From Pelecanus crispus (lineage: Eukaryota > Chordata > Aves > Pelecaniformes > Pelecanidae), in contig NC_134676.1 of NCBI RefSeq assembly GCF_030463565.1, forward strand, positions 26,268,728-26,332,727: DNA of 64,000 nt. The letters are read 5' to 3'. Below the pieces are notes generated by a model, which saw only the letters and a program-made list of their open reading frames with translations, was not told the DNA's origin and did no database searches. Position numbers and translations under genes: made by a program. This document shows positions 37,849 to 49,540 of the stretch, piece after piece; within the stretch, counting starts at the first letter, position 1; the number at the start of each line of letters is the position of its first letter.

Positions 37849-40800
37849 TGTTGGGAAAAATGTATCATTATAAAGGAAAGGCACGATGCTTTTTTTGTTC
37901 CAGTTAATATGCCAATGTATTAACAAATGAGTTTGCATGTGGTCTTCCAGCAGTCATGCATTAAGACTTTCCAAGGACACATCCACTATATTGAAAACAA
38001 TATGATGCACCGATTGAATGTGAAGTGTTGGGGGGGTTTTGCAGACTCCAGTCTTCCAGGAGAAATTATCTGAGAGCATATAAATACTGTTTCCTTCACA
38101 GCCTGAAGACTGCAGTAAGAGATGGAGGGAGATCCAGCTGGGAAAACTATACCAGCCCTCCTGTCAACCTGTGGCTGTTGAACAATTCATAGTGCAGATA
38201 CTGGGCTCAGCTATGTTGCCTGATTTCCAGCATGGCTGTGTTGCAAAGTGGCTGCTGGGTAACCAGACTTCTGCAGTGGAGAGAAACAAGCCAGTAGGTG
38301 CTGTTGATGCAGCTTAACTGCATGCCCACCCCTGTTGTGCAGTGGATCTCAGGGATACCTGGTGAGCCATTGCCATTTTCCCACCTGTGAACCACTTTCA
38401 GCGTTCTGTTTCCTAATGTGTGTGGCAAGTGGATTAGTAGATGACTTTGCAGCTCATAGAGGAAGAGCAAGCATCTTCTTGCTCCTGTGTTACTTCATTT
38501 GACTTCTGCCTTGAGCCAATGTGAAGTATGCTGGCCTTGTGATGGAGAACAGTTATTAGTCTCCCAATGCCCTACTTTGTTCTGTATTGGTTGTTGGCAG
38601 TTGAAAATTAAATTTCCTACTAAGATCTAATTGACACTGTAGAGAAAATGTTTATTGAATAACATTAGTTACAGCAGTTTTTACTGTCTGTGTAATCAAA
38701 CATCATCCTCAGTGCAGGCTAGGGGATTAAGAGAACTGCAATCCTACTTCTCACAGGCACATGTACAAAAATATATTAATCTGAATAGAGAGGAGAGAGT
38801 TAGGAGTACTGTAAACCTTTTTGCATTGAACTTATCTAAGGCAGTGTTCTGACTGGACTTCAAAGCCTAGAAACCTCCAAGCCCTAAAGCAGCTATTGCA
38901 TTTTTCAGTGAGTATCCTAACTATTGGGTATAACAAATAGAGTTTGTGTGGCAGTGACAATTTTAAGGATTGTGTCAGCTCTGCTTTGAGAGTTACACCA
39001 TTCCCTTCTTGTCAAATGCTGTGTGTGCCTAGGTGATACCCTTCCCTGAAGGAAGCCTTTTCCAGTTAGAACAACTGAAAGAGCGCAGATTTAGATTAGA
39101 TACAAGGAAGAAATTCTTCACTGTGAGGGTGGTGAGACACTGGAACAGGTTGCCCAGGGAAGCTGTGGATGCCCCCTCCCTGGAAGTGTTCAAGGCCAGG
39201 TTGGATGGGGCTCTGAGCAGCCTGATCTAGTGGAAGGTGTCCTTGCCCATGGCAGGGGGGGTGGAACTAGATGACTTTTAAGGTACCTTCCAACCCAAAC
39301 CATTCTATGATTCCACATAGCAATCCTCTAAGCTCCTATTGGCAAAAATTGTAGAGCAGGTACTGAGTTAGCTGGGCAGTGTTTGAATGTATAGAGAACA
39401 GTTACTGTGCTCTATAAGAGTGAGGTCGGAGAGAGAGGCTATTTTGTGACTAAGGCTCCTGTCTTGTATGCTTTGAGTCATGTGTTCACCACAGCAGATG
39501 CTCAGAAATAACAATGCTTCTATATAATGTAAGTTTAGGAGCTGTTCCCTTGTAGCTCCCACCCTGCAATTCATTTGGCATACAGTGCACTGTGTGTATG
39601 GTTGGGGCCTGTTCTATACCATGAGGGTATACAGTTAAGTCTTGTTTTCAGCTGAGTTCATGAATGAAGCCACCTGTGTAATGGACTAAAATTGCCTTGC
39701 TCTTAATGGTGGCATTGTGCATAGATAAGGTGTATGTACATCACAGAGTAAGATAAGATTAGAAAAAGGATCAGCACAGTATTTTTTCTTAATCTCAGGC
39801 TTTTGGATAGTTTGATTTAACTTTTGTGACTTGGGTCAGAACTCTGGAAGGAATATTTGGGACTCCTGGTGAATATAACTTAATATGCAATCATATGCAA
39901 TTAGCCATCTAAATACTGTTTAATTTGTGACTTGGTTACCTTGTAAGCTTTATATCGTGCTAATCATGCTTCAGCTTTGACAATCTGTCTTTTATCACAC
40001 CAACTCACTGAATATACAGCTGCTGCAATCTACTTTGCTTCTGTTCAGAACCATAACAATCAAGGATGGTTTGTCTTGAGCCTGCAATGTGCATTCTTGT
40101 GCAAACTGGAAGGTAATCTAAATGCCTTCTCTCTTGGGTTGAGACAGTTCTTCTGCCCTTACCACCTTTTCATCGTGAGTTACTGCTGTTTCTTCCTGAA
40201 AGGTTAGTACTCCTCTTTGCGAACTTGAGGGCTCTTACCTCAAGACTTAATGGAATTTGAGTAACTTCTATGCATCATACTGATACTGTTTATATAATTT
40301 AATTAAAACTTTGTTTTCTTCCTTCCACTGTTGCCACAATAAATGTAGCAGAACTCATTCTATGAGCACACAATACAGAAGGGGAAGGTGCTCTCAGTTT
40401 TAAACAAAACTGATTTCATTTTCTCACATGCCAGGATTACTTGTGGTGGCATGGAGAGCAAGGACTGCTAGCTGTCACACCCTCATCTTGTCTCCCTCGT
40501 TCATGATTGGTGCCAACGCTGCATGCTCCCTGCATTTTTGTTTTGACAAAGAAGGCTCAGAGCCAGATTGAGTTGTAACACACAGTTGTTGCTTTGCATT
40601 TGTGACATGCTTTTATCCATGGTGTGGCCTTGATGCTGTCAGCACTCCTGGCAGCACTGCCAGTTCTTTGCTTTTACCTGTTTGTTCTTGGCTTTTATGG
40701 CTGTTCTTGTTCTCCTGACTTACTGCATGTACACTGCTTGCTTAACTCCTACTCAGCCATTTCTTCTGGTGCACAAATGTTCATGGTCCATGTGCTCTAA

Positions 40801-43800
40801 TGTAATGATTCCTCTACAGAGCAGGTTTCACCTGTGACCTTTTAAATACTCATTTGCTTCTCCGAGAGAAGGGAGGGATTGTTACAAAAAGGCTATAGCA
40901 AGGCCTGCTTTTCTTTGAATCCCTCTGTTCTGCCTTGCATTTCCTACTCCACTATGTCAACTTCATCTCTGAGGTAAGGTATTCTCTCCACATGGCTGTA
41001 GTAAAATCAGAGGATAAAACGGGGATAGGTCTGGATGTAGCTTGTCAGGTTGAGATAGAGAAACTTCTCAGAGAGCTAAACTGAGTGCTTTGAACACTTC
41101 TGGCAGGCTGTGTTTTGACAGACACCTTGCTGATACCCAGTAGTGTGAGAGGCTGGGGAAAAGACATGCATGGCTGCAGTCTCTTTTTGCCTCCAAAATA
41201 CAACGCTGCCTAGGACAACCTTCTGTTGATTCTGATCTTCCCAAAGACCTGCTGGGAATTAGATTTATTCCTCCTGTAGCCCACCATCACTACCAGGAAG
41301 GCTCCAGAAGCAGCTCTGTTCTTGCTAGCTTGAGAACTCCGCTTGGCCAAACTTTGTTCATCGTTATAACACCAATTTCTCATTTTCAAGCTTGCCCAAG
41401 TAGAGCTGGAATAAAATCTCAGTTTTGACACTATCGAACTAGCCTCATATCACCTCTGTGGTCAATTCTAGTATTCTCCTTTTTTTTTTCCCCTTTCTAT
41501 TTGTGAGCAACTTGTTCAGAAAATTTCTATTTATTTTCTTTTAGAAACTCATATTCTTTCAGATAAAAGGACAGCGGGTTGAGCAGGGAGGGTTCTGTCT
41601 CTTCCTTCCAAAGAATCAAACCCACAGGCAGGCAGGTCCTGCATGAGGATTTTCTGAGCGGCTTGCTGTGTGGTCAGCGCAGAGACCATCAGTGTTGTGA
41701 CCGTTTCCTCTAGTGCTGTCAGCTCAAATTGTGCCCAGAAACCTTCACACTAACAGCATTCATTACTGTGATAAGAACAGAAAGGTACGCAGAGAAGGGA
41801 GAATGAGAGGGGGCATTTCACTCTTAATTAGAAAGCATTAGTGGAATGTGATTTATTGCCTACTACAAGGTATTTGTGCCACTTCAGTGGGGACACTGAC
41901 AGTTACACTAAGCTGACTTTGACAACGGGTTGTGAGCTAAGTACTTTGGCTTTGGGACACCTCCACTCCAGTTTGGGCCAGACTGATAGGGAGGTACCCT
42001 CAAAGAATACTTACGCCGTCCTGCATAGATTTGCCATTTGTGAATGAATATATTTATTTTTTTTTTAAGGAAAAAATTCACTGACAAAATTAAGAGATAA
42101 TTAACAATGTATTGCAATCTAGCAATTCTGAAGAAGTCTGCTACTGGGCTGACAAATGTGAAACTGTCTTTTTCTTGCTGCTTGAAACTTACCCATATGT
42201 TCAGGAGCTTCCTCTGGTTTTCTCACATCAGCATCCTGAGGAAGTTAACAGTGCCACCATGGTTTATATCTTTATATATATGATGGCAGAAACTGATTTT
42301 AATCTATCAGACTTAATTGCAGGAGTTGAAATGCTGATTTACAACTGGATCAGTTTTCCTTGCCACTAGAGGCAGTGTCTGACAGAGAAATAAGGCAGAT
42401 GGTTGGATGTGGTTAACAACTGTTGGTCTTAACCTAAAACTTGACTCTCTGAGAATCATCACTCTGCCAGCTTGAAGCTCTGTGTAAGGATGGAGAACTG
42501 GGCTGCCCCTCAGCATGCAGCTTGAGCCTGCCTAACTTAATACTCTTGTAGAACTTCTTTAATAAGACCCTTTATCTTGACCTTATCTAGTAACTGGGGG
42601 GTATGTAGGCTTCCTTTCTTCCGTCACTCATTAACTCCGGTAAGACTAGTGCCTCAGGCCAGCACCAGACTCCCTGCTGCTTGCTGGCTGCTTACCTGAG
42701 TGTCAGAAATGTGTAAATGTGCTGGGAAACTGCTGCTGTCTCCTTTTCTCCTAGCACAATGTTTCCTTAATGTCACCTGAGTTAAATGTCTATGCCAGTT
42801 ATTTGTAAGGTAAAGGTATTAGCTGTCATTAAGAAACCTGAGACATCATATAATAAAATCCTCATTTAGTAATGAAAAGCTACACTGCATACATTTGCTG
42901 AGAGGTCAGAAAGAATGACATTTATAATTGGCATTACATGGTATTGTGCTAAAAAGGGTCGACAAAAGAGTGTGCAAATGCAGCACCTGGAGAGTTCAGA
43001 TCAAAGCTGTGTAATATTACTCTTCTGTACTTTGGTTACAAAAATTAACCTACTTAGAAAGGTTTAGTTGGTGCATTTCCTTAATAGACAATGCAAATTT
43101 TAATCCGCTTTGAATTACTATTGGAGTGAAAAAACAACTAAGCAACCAGTTTATTAAACTGTCATTCTTAAAAGTTTTTTTTAAGCAAATTTGCCTGGAA
43201 GTACCAGCCTTGTGGGTTTTTTAATACTAAAATCTTCAAATGCTATGAAATGCTTTCTTTCAAGTCCAACAAGTGACTTAAAACATTCCGTTTGCTCAGA
43301 ATCTAACCAAATTTGACTGGTTTTTTTTTTTTCCTTTTGATTTTTTTCCTGTTTACTAACTACTACCAGCTAGAAAATATTAGTGTGAATTGCAAAACAC
43401 TAATAAAGTTATAGTGGAAGATACCACCATTTAGCATTACGACCAACCTGATGTTCTGGAAGGGCCAGTTACATGTGCGTGTCTGGCCCCACATGCACTG
43501 ACAGTCTCTGTCATCTGTCGTCCGGGGCTCCCTCTCAGAGATCTGCAGCGGCAGCTTGCTCTTGCCTTGCACTGGCAGATCATTCAGTGCTCTCTTTGCT
43601 ATTATGGTTGCTCTGTGTGCCCCCCTGCACCTCCACACATGATCTTGAGGGTGATCATCCAATTATAGCAGTAACAAGTACTATAGTGTGTAAGTCTGTT
43701 ACTAGACCCCAAGCCAACTCATGCTTTTCTGAAAGCTGCTGCTGGGAGATACGGTCTCCCACCCCTAGAGAGGCTGACAACAGCCTGGAAGCTTAGATCC

Positions 43801-46800
43801 TAAAAGCTCAGATGTCAAAAGATGACATAAAAGTTACATTTGTTTCTGTCCTTGGATTCTTTGCAGCCATTATTGTAATGCGCTTGCTTACCTAGTTATT
43901 TTTAAGCAGAGTAGCAACTGGAGAGTCAAATAACTAAGGCAGCGGCCAAGAACTCCGAGCTAAAAGAGTAACTGGTGACTTGGTGTTCTTGGCAAATACT
44001 GGCATGGGCCATACCCTGCCCTTGGGCTTCCTTTGCAGAGCCAAGCATTAAAACACTTCTGAGATGCTTCAGCCGCCAATGGTGTACCCTTGTGTCTAAG
44101 TGGGCTATTCCACTTGCTTTTTGTCCGGTCTGCAGCTGGGCTATACTGTGCTGTGGCAGCCGGTCCTGGCACAATTCCTAGACACACTGGCTTTTGGAAG
44201 ATATCCAAAGGTTCTGGAAGCCCTTAGCTACCTGAGAGGATCTGGGGAGAAGTGGTCCATTATCCAGGTGCTGGTGCATACTTGGAAAAAAAAAAAGGAA
44301 GTCATGAGTTTATTATGGCCTGCAGCCACCTAGACTGTGAGACGGGGATGGTCTTGCAGTCACACACAAGTAAAACTCCTAGGTTGTAAATATTTTTACT
44401 GTCTGATCACAACTTTGCATGGTGCTTCCCTTTACTGGAATACCTTTTCCACAGGAAACTTCCAGCAAACACCACAGCAATTAGGTCATTAGGTGCGTAA
44501 GAGGTTCAGTTTGGATCTGAGTGGTGGTTTCCAGAACACATGCATGCACCTGCACAGACATTTCCCCTCCTTCCCATAACCACATTTTTGATTGGGGTAA
44601 TTGCTAGGCTCAAGCAAAATACACATTTACCTAAAAAGTACTTTCACATCTTTTGTATTTTAACAGGCGTATAAAGTCTAAATTTACACTATAAAAATGA
44701 ACTAATTTTATGTAAGTGGCCACCATGATGTGTAACAATCTGGTTTTGTTTTCTGCCTGATTGCATTTACATTTGGAAAGATTTTCTGTATTTCATTTCA
44801 CCTGAAAAACAGCCAAGTGGTAGATGACTTCTCATTGGATGCAGACTTTTTGTGCTCTTCTCGTTGCCAGTTGGCACAAACCAAAATTTTAATTGGTTTT
44901 TTTAATTACTGAAAAATCTTGAAATTACAAAACATTGAAAGCATCGTTCCAAATTGCAGCTTCGTTTCAGAAGGTGTGAATGAAATGGCACAATTCCTAA
45001 TATTCTTACCCTAAAATACACTGAGCTGGTTCATACTATGCGAAGGAAGGTTCATACTGTCCTGAGGAAACACAGAGTCCTTGGGCATTCCTGGTAAGTT
45101 ATGATTTCTGTCTACTATGCCAAAAAGTTTTCTGTTTCACCACTAACATCTTTTAAGTTCTTGATAGAGATAGTAATGCTGCATTCTTCTCACAGTGAAG
45201 GGGGACAGTGAGAACCTCTGCTTATTATAATAATCCATGTAGAAGGGAGGTGGGAGTGAGTAAAATGGATGCATGTAAAGGTGCAACATCTGCAAGTGAA
45301 ACTGCAGTTGGGATCCAAGGGTAATGCCTTTCCTGGTGACTGGAGCAAAGCTGATGTGCCACAGAAGGTCACTGGTGCGTATGAAACTTGGCTGGGTATC
45401 TTGCAGGCAGAGTTCTGTAGGCTGCCTGAAGGTAAGTGGATCAAAGCGACACGCTTCTGGGGCCTCGGGTTCTGCTACTCTGCTCTGCTTGCAGAAGGTG
45501 GCTTGCTCCCAGGGCACAACTGGTTTCTTACCAGGATTTTTTTCTGGGAAGTGCCACGTGGTTACAACTTCTAACCGAATGCCTGCCTTCATTCCTCACT
45601 CCCCAGCACCTGAACTGAGGCTGGAGTTTTTACTCCATTCCTGGGTACTCCTTTGCTGTCTTACCACAGGGCTGCTTCTTGCCCCCATTCTGCTTGACAC
45701 ACTAAACCTCTGTAAATCTATGTTTGCAAAATTCCTTATACAAAGCAAGGCCAAAGCATCTTGCCGTTCTCTGCTGATGGGATTCCCTGTCACCTGAAAG
45801 CCCCAAGTCAGAATTAGCATCTCTTCAAAGAGGTCCTCTTCACCCTGTCAAAAGGAACAGTTTGAGGCAGGAATTACTGGTTGAAGATTTCTGGCTAGTA
45901 AATCAGATTAGGGAGCAGAACAGCCTTTTTTGATTTCAGAATTATGTATTTGATGGGTAAACCTTATTCTAAATGCATGGATAGTTTCAGAGTGACAGTT
46001 CTTTTCATGCAGTAACATCTGCTCATTGCTTTGCTGTTAGCCTGCTTAATGCTTGCCAGCAACACAGCAGGAAAGTTCAAGCCTTTCTGGTGACGAATCT
46101 TTCACTTAAAAAGCCAAGGCGCACATCCCAGGGCTCTGGGGTGCTCTAAGTGATTGGAAAGTCCATTACAGAGCTCTGCTGTTTTCTCCAGTGCAGAGGC
46201 TGGATTTATTTGTGTCAGCGATAATGGTGCTGGCATTAACAGACCTGCATGGATCAGTGAATTAATGGTGTTCCCCACCCCGTGAATGCTTGTTGCTATC
46301 GCAGACATGCTGATGTGGGTGTACTCTTCCACCATACCCGTAAGTCACCTTCACCAGTCTCTCTTTGCAAGACAGTTTCATATTTAAATTAAACCTCAGA
46401 TTCTCCTGCATGTTTTGAGTTGATTTTGCAGATGTGGAAATTAGGCAAAGCCTGACCAGTCAGCTTTTTGTGATTGTGTCAGAAGTCTGGAACAGACATA
46501 GAAGATGAATGCAGTTTTGCTGAGTCCTTACTATGCTGTGATGCTCATGTTCCCATGTCTTAACCACATGCTTCAAGAACCTGACTATGTTTCAAAGTTA
46601 AAAACAGCAGTGGTTTCCTGTTGCTTGTTCGCTGACCGCACTGCTTTCCTGTCTGTTGTTCAAGTCTTGATTCTTTCTCTTCAGCCCTGCCTCTCGGGAG
46701 AGGAGCTGTAAATCAGAGAAGGTGTGATGAGACTCCTAACCCCCGTCCTGACTTGAGGAGTCCTCACTGGAGGTTGGAGCTTTTGTGGCTCCTGCAGAGC

Positions 46801-47380
46801 AGGAGCGTCAGCTGCATCAGTGCCTGAACTGTGGTGGGGTCCTCTGGGGTGCCCATGAGCTGGCATCCTTTGCAGCTAAATAACCATCTGGTTGACAGAA
46901 TCAATCTTAAAACAGTGGTAAATACCCTGTCTCTAACTGAGTATATGCAGATGTTAGAGCACGATGAAAAATAAAGAACATCTGCTTTTTATAAACTGTA
47001 CCCGTATGGTAACTCTGGTCTCGTCGGTCCCCAGTGTAACACCAATTTATGTAATGCCAATTCATCATATGATCCGCTTCCTAAAGCATTGCCTTTCTGT
47101 TTGTTTGCACCCACAAGGAAAGAGGCAAGGGGTTTTACGCGATACATCCTGCATTCCGTACCAATTTCCCTTTTGGTATGTGTAGCTACATTATCTACTT
47201 GTATGTACCTGTATGCAGTTTAATAGCTTTTAGTTGCACCGAATTCCTAAAGCTAGGGCATTTTGAGGCCAGAAATAAAGTTCTGAATAATTATCTTAAA
47301 TATTATAGCACACACAGAGGCAACAAAGCGGACCAGGCGAGGAAGTCTTTTCAGAGACCTTCATTGCTACTATCGGTGGC
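37849..47380. other. Intergenic region without recognised genes
   Basis: Apart from one CR1 fragment (39080-39313), I see no conserved coding sequence, RNA gene or further repeat that I can name. The longer open frames (for example minus 45143-45592 and plus 45324-45797) have no recognisable family, no supporting splice context, and overlap one another on opposite strands. Confidence 0.55.
39080..39313 (+). mobile_element. CR1 LINE 3' fragment
   Basis: The + frame reads [20 protein letters not shown] and [20 protein letters not shown], followed by aaggtaccttccaacccaaa and the tail attctatgattcc. Confidence 0.93.
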
Positions 47381-47955
47381 TGTCCTGGTTTCAGCTGGGA
47401 TAGAGTTAATTTTTTTCCTAGCAGCAGGCATAGTGCTGTGTTTTGGATTTAGTATGAGAAGAATATTGATAACACACTGATGGTTTTAGTTGTTGCTGAG
47501 TACTGCTTATGCTAGTCAAGGACTTGTCAGCTTCCCATGCTCTGCCAGGTGCACAAGAAACTGGGAGGGGGCACAGCCAGAATAGTTGATCCAAACTGAC
47601 CAAAGGGCTATCCCGTACCATATGACGTCATGCTCAGTATATAAACTGGGGGGGGTTGGCTGGGGAGCAGTGATCGCTGCTCGGGAACTGTCTGGGTATC
47701 GGTGGGTGGGTGGTGAGCAATTGCGTTGTGCATCACTTGCTTTGTATATTATTACTATTATTATTATGATTATTATGTTATTATTAGTAGTACTATTTTA
47801 CTTTATTTTATTTCAATTATTAAACTGTTCTTATCTCAACCCAGGAGTGTTTCTCACTCTCACTCCTCCAATTCTCTCCCCCATCCCATCGGGGCAGGGG
47901 CAGTGAGCGAGCGGCTGCGTGGTGCTTAGCTGCCGGCTGGGGATAAACCACGACA
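47381..47955 (+). mobile_element. Solo LTR with near-intact promoter elements
   Basis: The element starts tgtcctggtttcagctggga and ends ggggataaaccacgaca, giving TG..CA-type ends and 575 bp. Inside are a palindromic CRE and a TATA box (47623-47645), an ATT-rich run near 47745-47815 and no internal retroviral sequence. It matches the copies at 16562-17123 and, inverted, 55460-55975. No clean target-site duplication is visible (ggtggc before, ctggct after). The retroviral class is not assigned. Confidence 0.85.
47623..47645 (+). promoter_or_regulatory. CRE and TATA box inside the solo LTR
   Basis: The full palindromic CRE TGACGTCA (47623-47630) is followed 7 bases later by TATATAAA (47638-47645). 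This is a classic inducible promoter layout, directed towards the downstream CpG island. Activity is inferred. Confidence 0.7.
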
Positions 47956-48269
47956 CTGGCTTTGCCCGCAATAGCGAAGATACCCTGTGCTCACCTAGGA
48001 AGCTGAGAAACACCCAGCTACTGCCTAGCACTGCACTTGACTCCTAGCAGCTGATGCTGGAGAAAGTATTTTGGGAACAGCGGGGAAGATCTGGAGTCCT
48101 GCTGGGCAAGCATAGCCCTCGAGCCGTCCTGCGGACAAGCGCGCCTTCTCCGTGCAGGTGCGGGCAGCCCATTTGATGGACCTGGACCTGCATGTGATGC
48201 CTGGTCTTTTAAGATCCCTACGTTTACTTGTCTTACTCGGGGAGCTGGTCAAATGCCGGCTGCTAACAA

Positions 48270-49540
48270 GCAGGTGTTGCGCAGAGCGTGCGAGCAGGCA
48301 CGGCACCACAGCAGCGCCCTGGAGCGGAGCGGAGCGCAGCCGGCGGGGCCCGGCGGGGCCACGGCCGCTGCTGCGGGCTCGGGCCGCCCAAACGACAGAG
48401 CTCACGCCCGCCGCACCCGCCGCTGCGCGGCAGAAACGCGCCGGCGCCCCAGCCGAGGCGCAGCCCCGCCGGGCCCGGGCGGCGGGCTGCCTGCTCCGCC
48501 CGCCGGCGCGCAGGGCGTCCCCTCGTCCGGGGAGGGCGGGCCTCCGGCGGGGCCGCACGGCGAGGCGAGGCGCGGGAGCACCGGCAGCCGCCGCCGCCGC
48601 CGCAGCGCGGCCCTCGCGCGGCGCCCCGGGGCCCGGCCCCCCCCGCCGCGCAGGCTGACGACAGCGGAAGCCGGGCGGCGGGGCCGGGCCGAGGCCGTGG
48701 CGGCCGGCAGCCGGGCAGAGGCGGTGTCGCCCCGCCCGCGGCGGCGGAGCTGCGCTGCCCGCCCTGCCCCGCCCTGCCCGGCCCGGCCCGGCCCGCCGCC
48801 GCATGAGGCAGGCAGCGGGGGAGGCAGGCCGCGCCGCGCCGCCGGCATGTCCGCGCCCTGCTGCGCCGTGCAGGTAGGGGCTGGGGGGCCGCGGGGCGGC
48901 CGGCAGGTGTGCGCGGCGGGCGGCGCCGGCCGCGGGGGCTTCCCCCCGGGGGGGCGGCGCTGGCGGCGGCCCGCGGGGCTCCGGAGGGCGCCGCGGGGAG
49001 CGAGGTCCCGGCCGAGCGGCCCGCGGGGCCGGGGCGGTGACGGCCGCCGCGGGGGACGGAGAGCCCGGGACGGGGCAGGGCCGGCGGGCCGCCTCCCGCC
49101 GCCGCCCCTCGGCCGCGGCTTCGCGCTTTGCGCCGCCGGGCTCCGCCGAGCCGCCCTCCCCGCGGCGGTTCACGCCTTAAAATGAGAGCGGCGCTCGCAG
49201 AGGGGGCGCCGAGAGCGGCGGGGGTGCTGCCGGTAGCGCTCGGCTCCTTAAGCGCTGACAGCGGTGGTGCTGCGGAGTTTCCTGGGTGAATTCCCGTCGT
49301 GTGTCGGGAGGACGGGCGGCCGGAGGCTGCCGGGCTGCCCGCCGTGGGTAGGGGCGGCCGGAGGCAGCCGCCCGCCGTGGGTACGGGCAGCGCGGAGCCG
49401 CCCTGCCCGCGGGCCCCCGCAGCCGGAGCCGTGGTGGGGCGGTGGGGTGCGGGGGAAGACGCGGACATCGAGAGGAGCCTTCCCGAAGACCCGCGCCGCA
49501 AGGAGCCATTCGCAGAGGGGTGACAGATCACTTAGAGCCA
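48270..49540 (+). promoter_or_regulatory. CpG island, promoter of an unidentified gene
   Basis: About 1.3 kb is extremely GC- and CpG-rich, with GC boxes and (CGGCC)-type short repeats near 48776-48796. It has the form of a housekeeping or developmental promoter. No TATA box is evident. Direction is not proven; the best donor-like site after an ATG is on the + strand at 48874. Conserved mammalian order would place CCDC125 and then AK6/TAF9 beyond CDK7, but no exon of those genes was recognised. Confidence 0.75.
48847..48873 (+). CDS. Candidate first coding exon of an unidentified gene
   Basis: ATG with G at -3 opens MSAPCCAVQ and runs into CAG|GTAGGG, a reasonable donor, in the middle of the CpG island. 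I do not recognise the peptide. It could equally be a non-coding 5' UTR exon. No partner exon was found in the remaining 15 kb, so the first intron would be long. Confidence 0.25.

Noticed and set aside
45143-45592. 149-codon minus-strand frame between CDK7 and the CpG island
   Set aside because: No resemblance to CCDC125 or another family; it overlaps a 157-codon + strand frame, and there is no shared splice context.
47745-47815. ATT-rich trinucleotide run as a microsatellite of its own
   Set aside because: It is part of the solo LTR; the corresponding place in the 55460 copy also shows AT-rich sequence.
48025-49531. Large open frames of 310-422 codons on both strands of the CpG island
   Set aside because: They are low-complexity Ala/Arg/Pro/Gly strings present in several frames at once, as expected from very GC-rich DNA with few stop codons.
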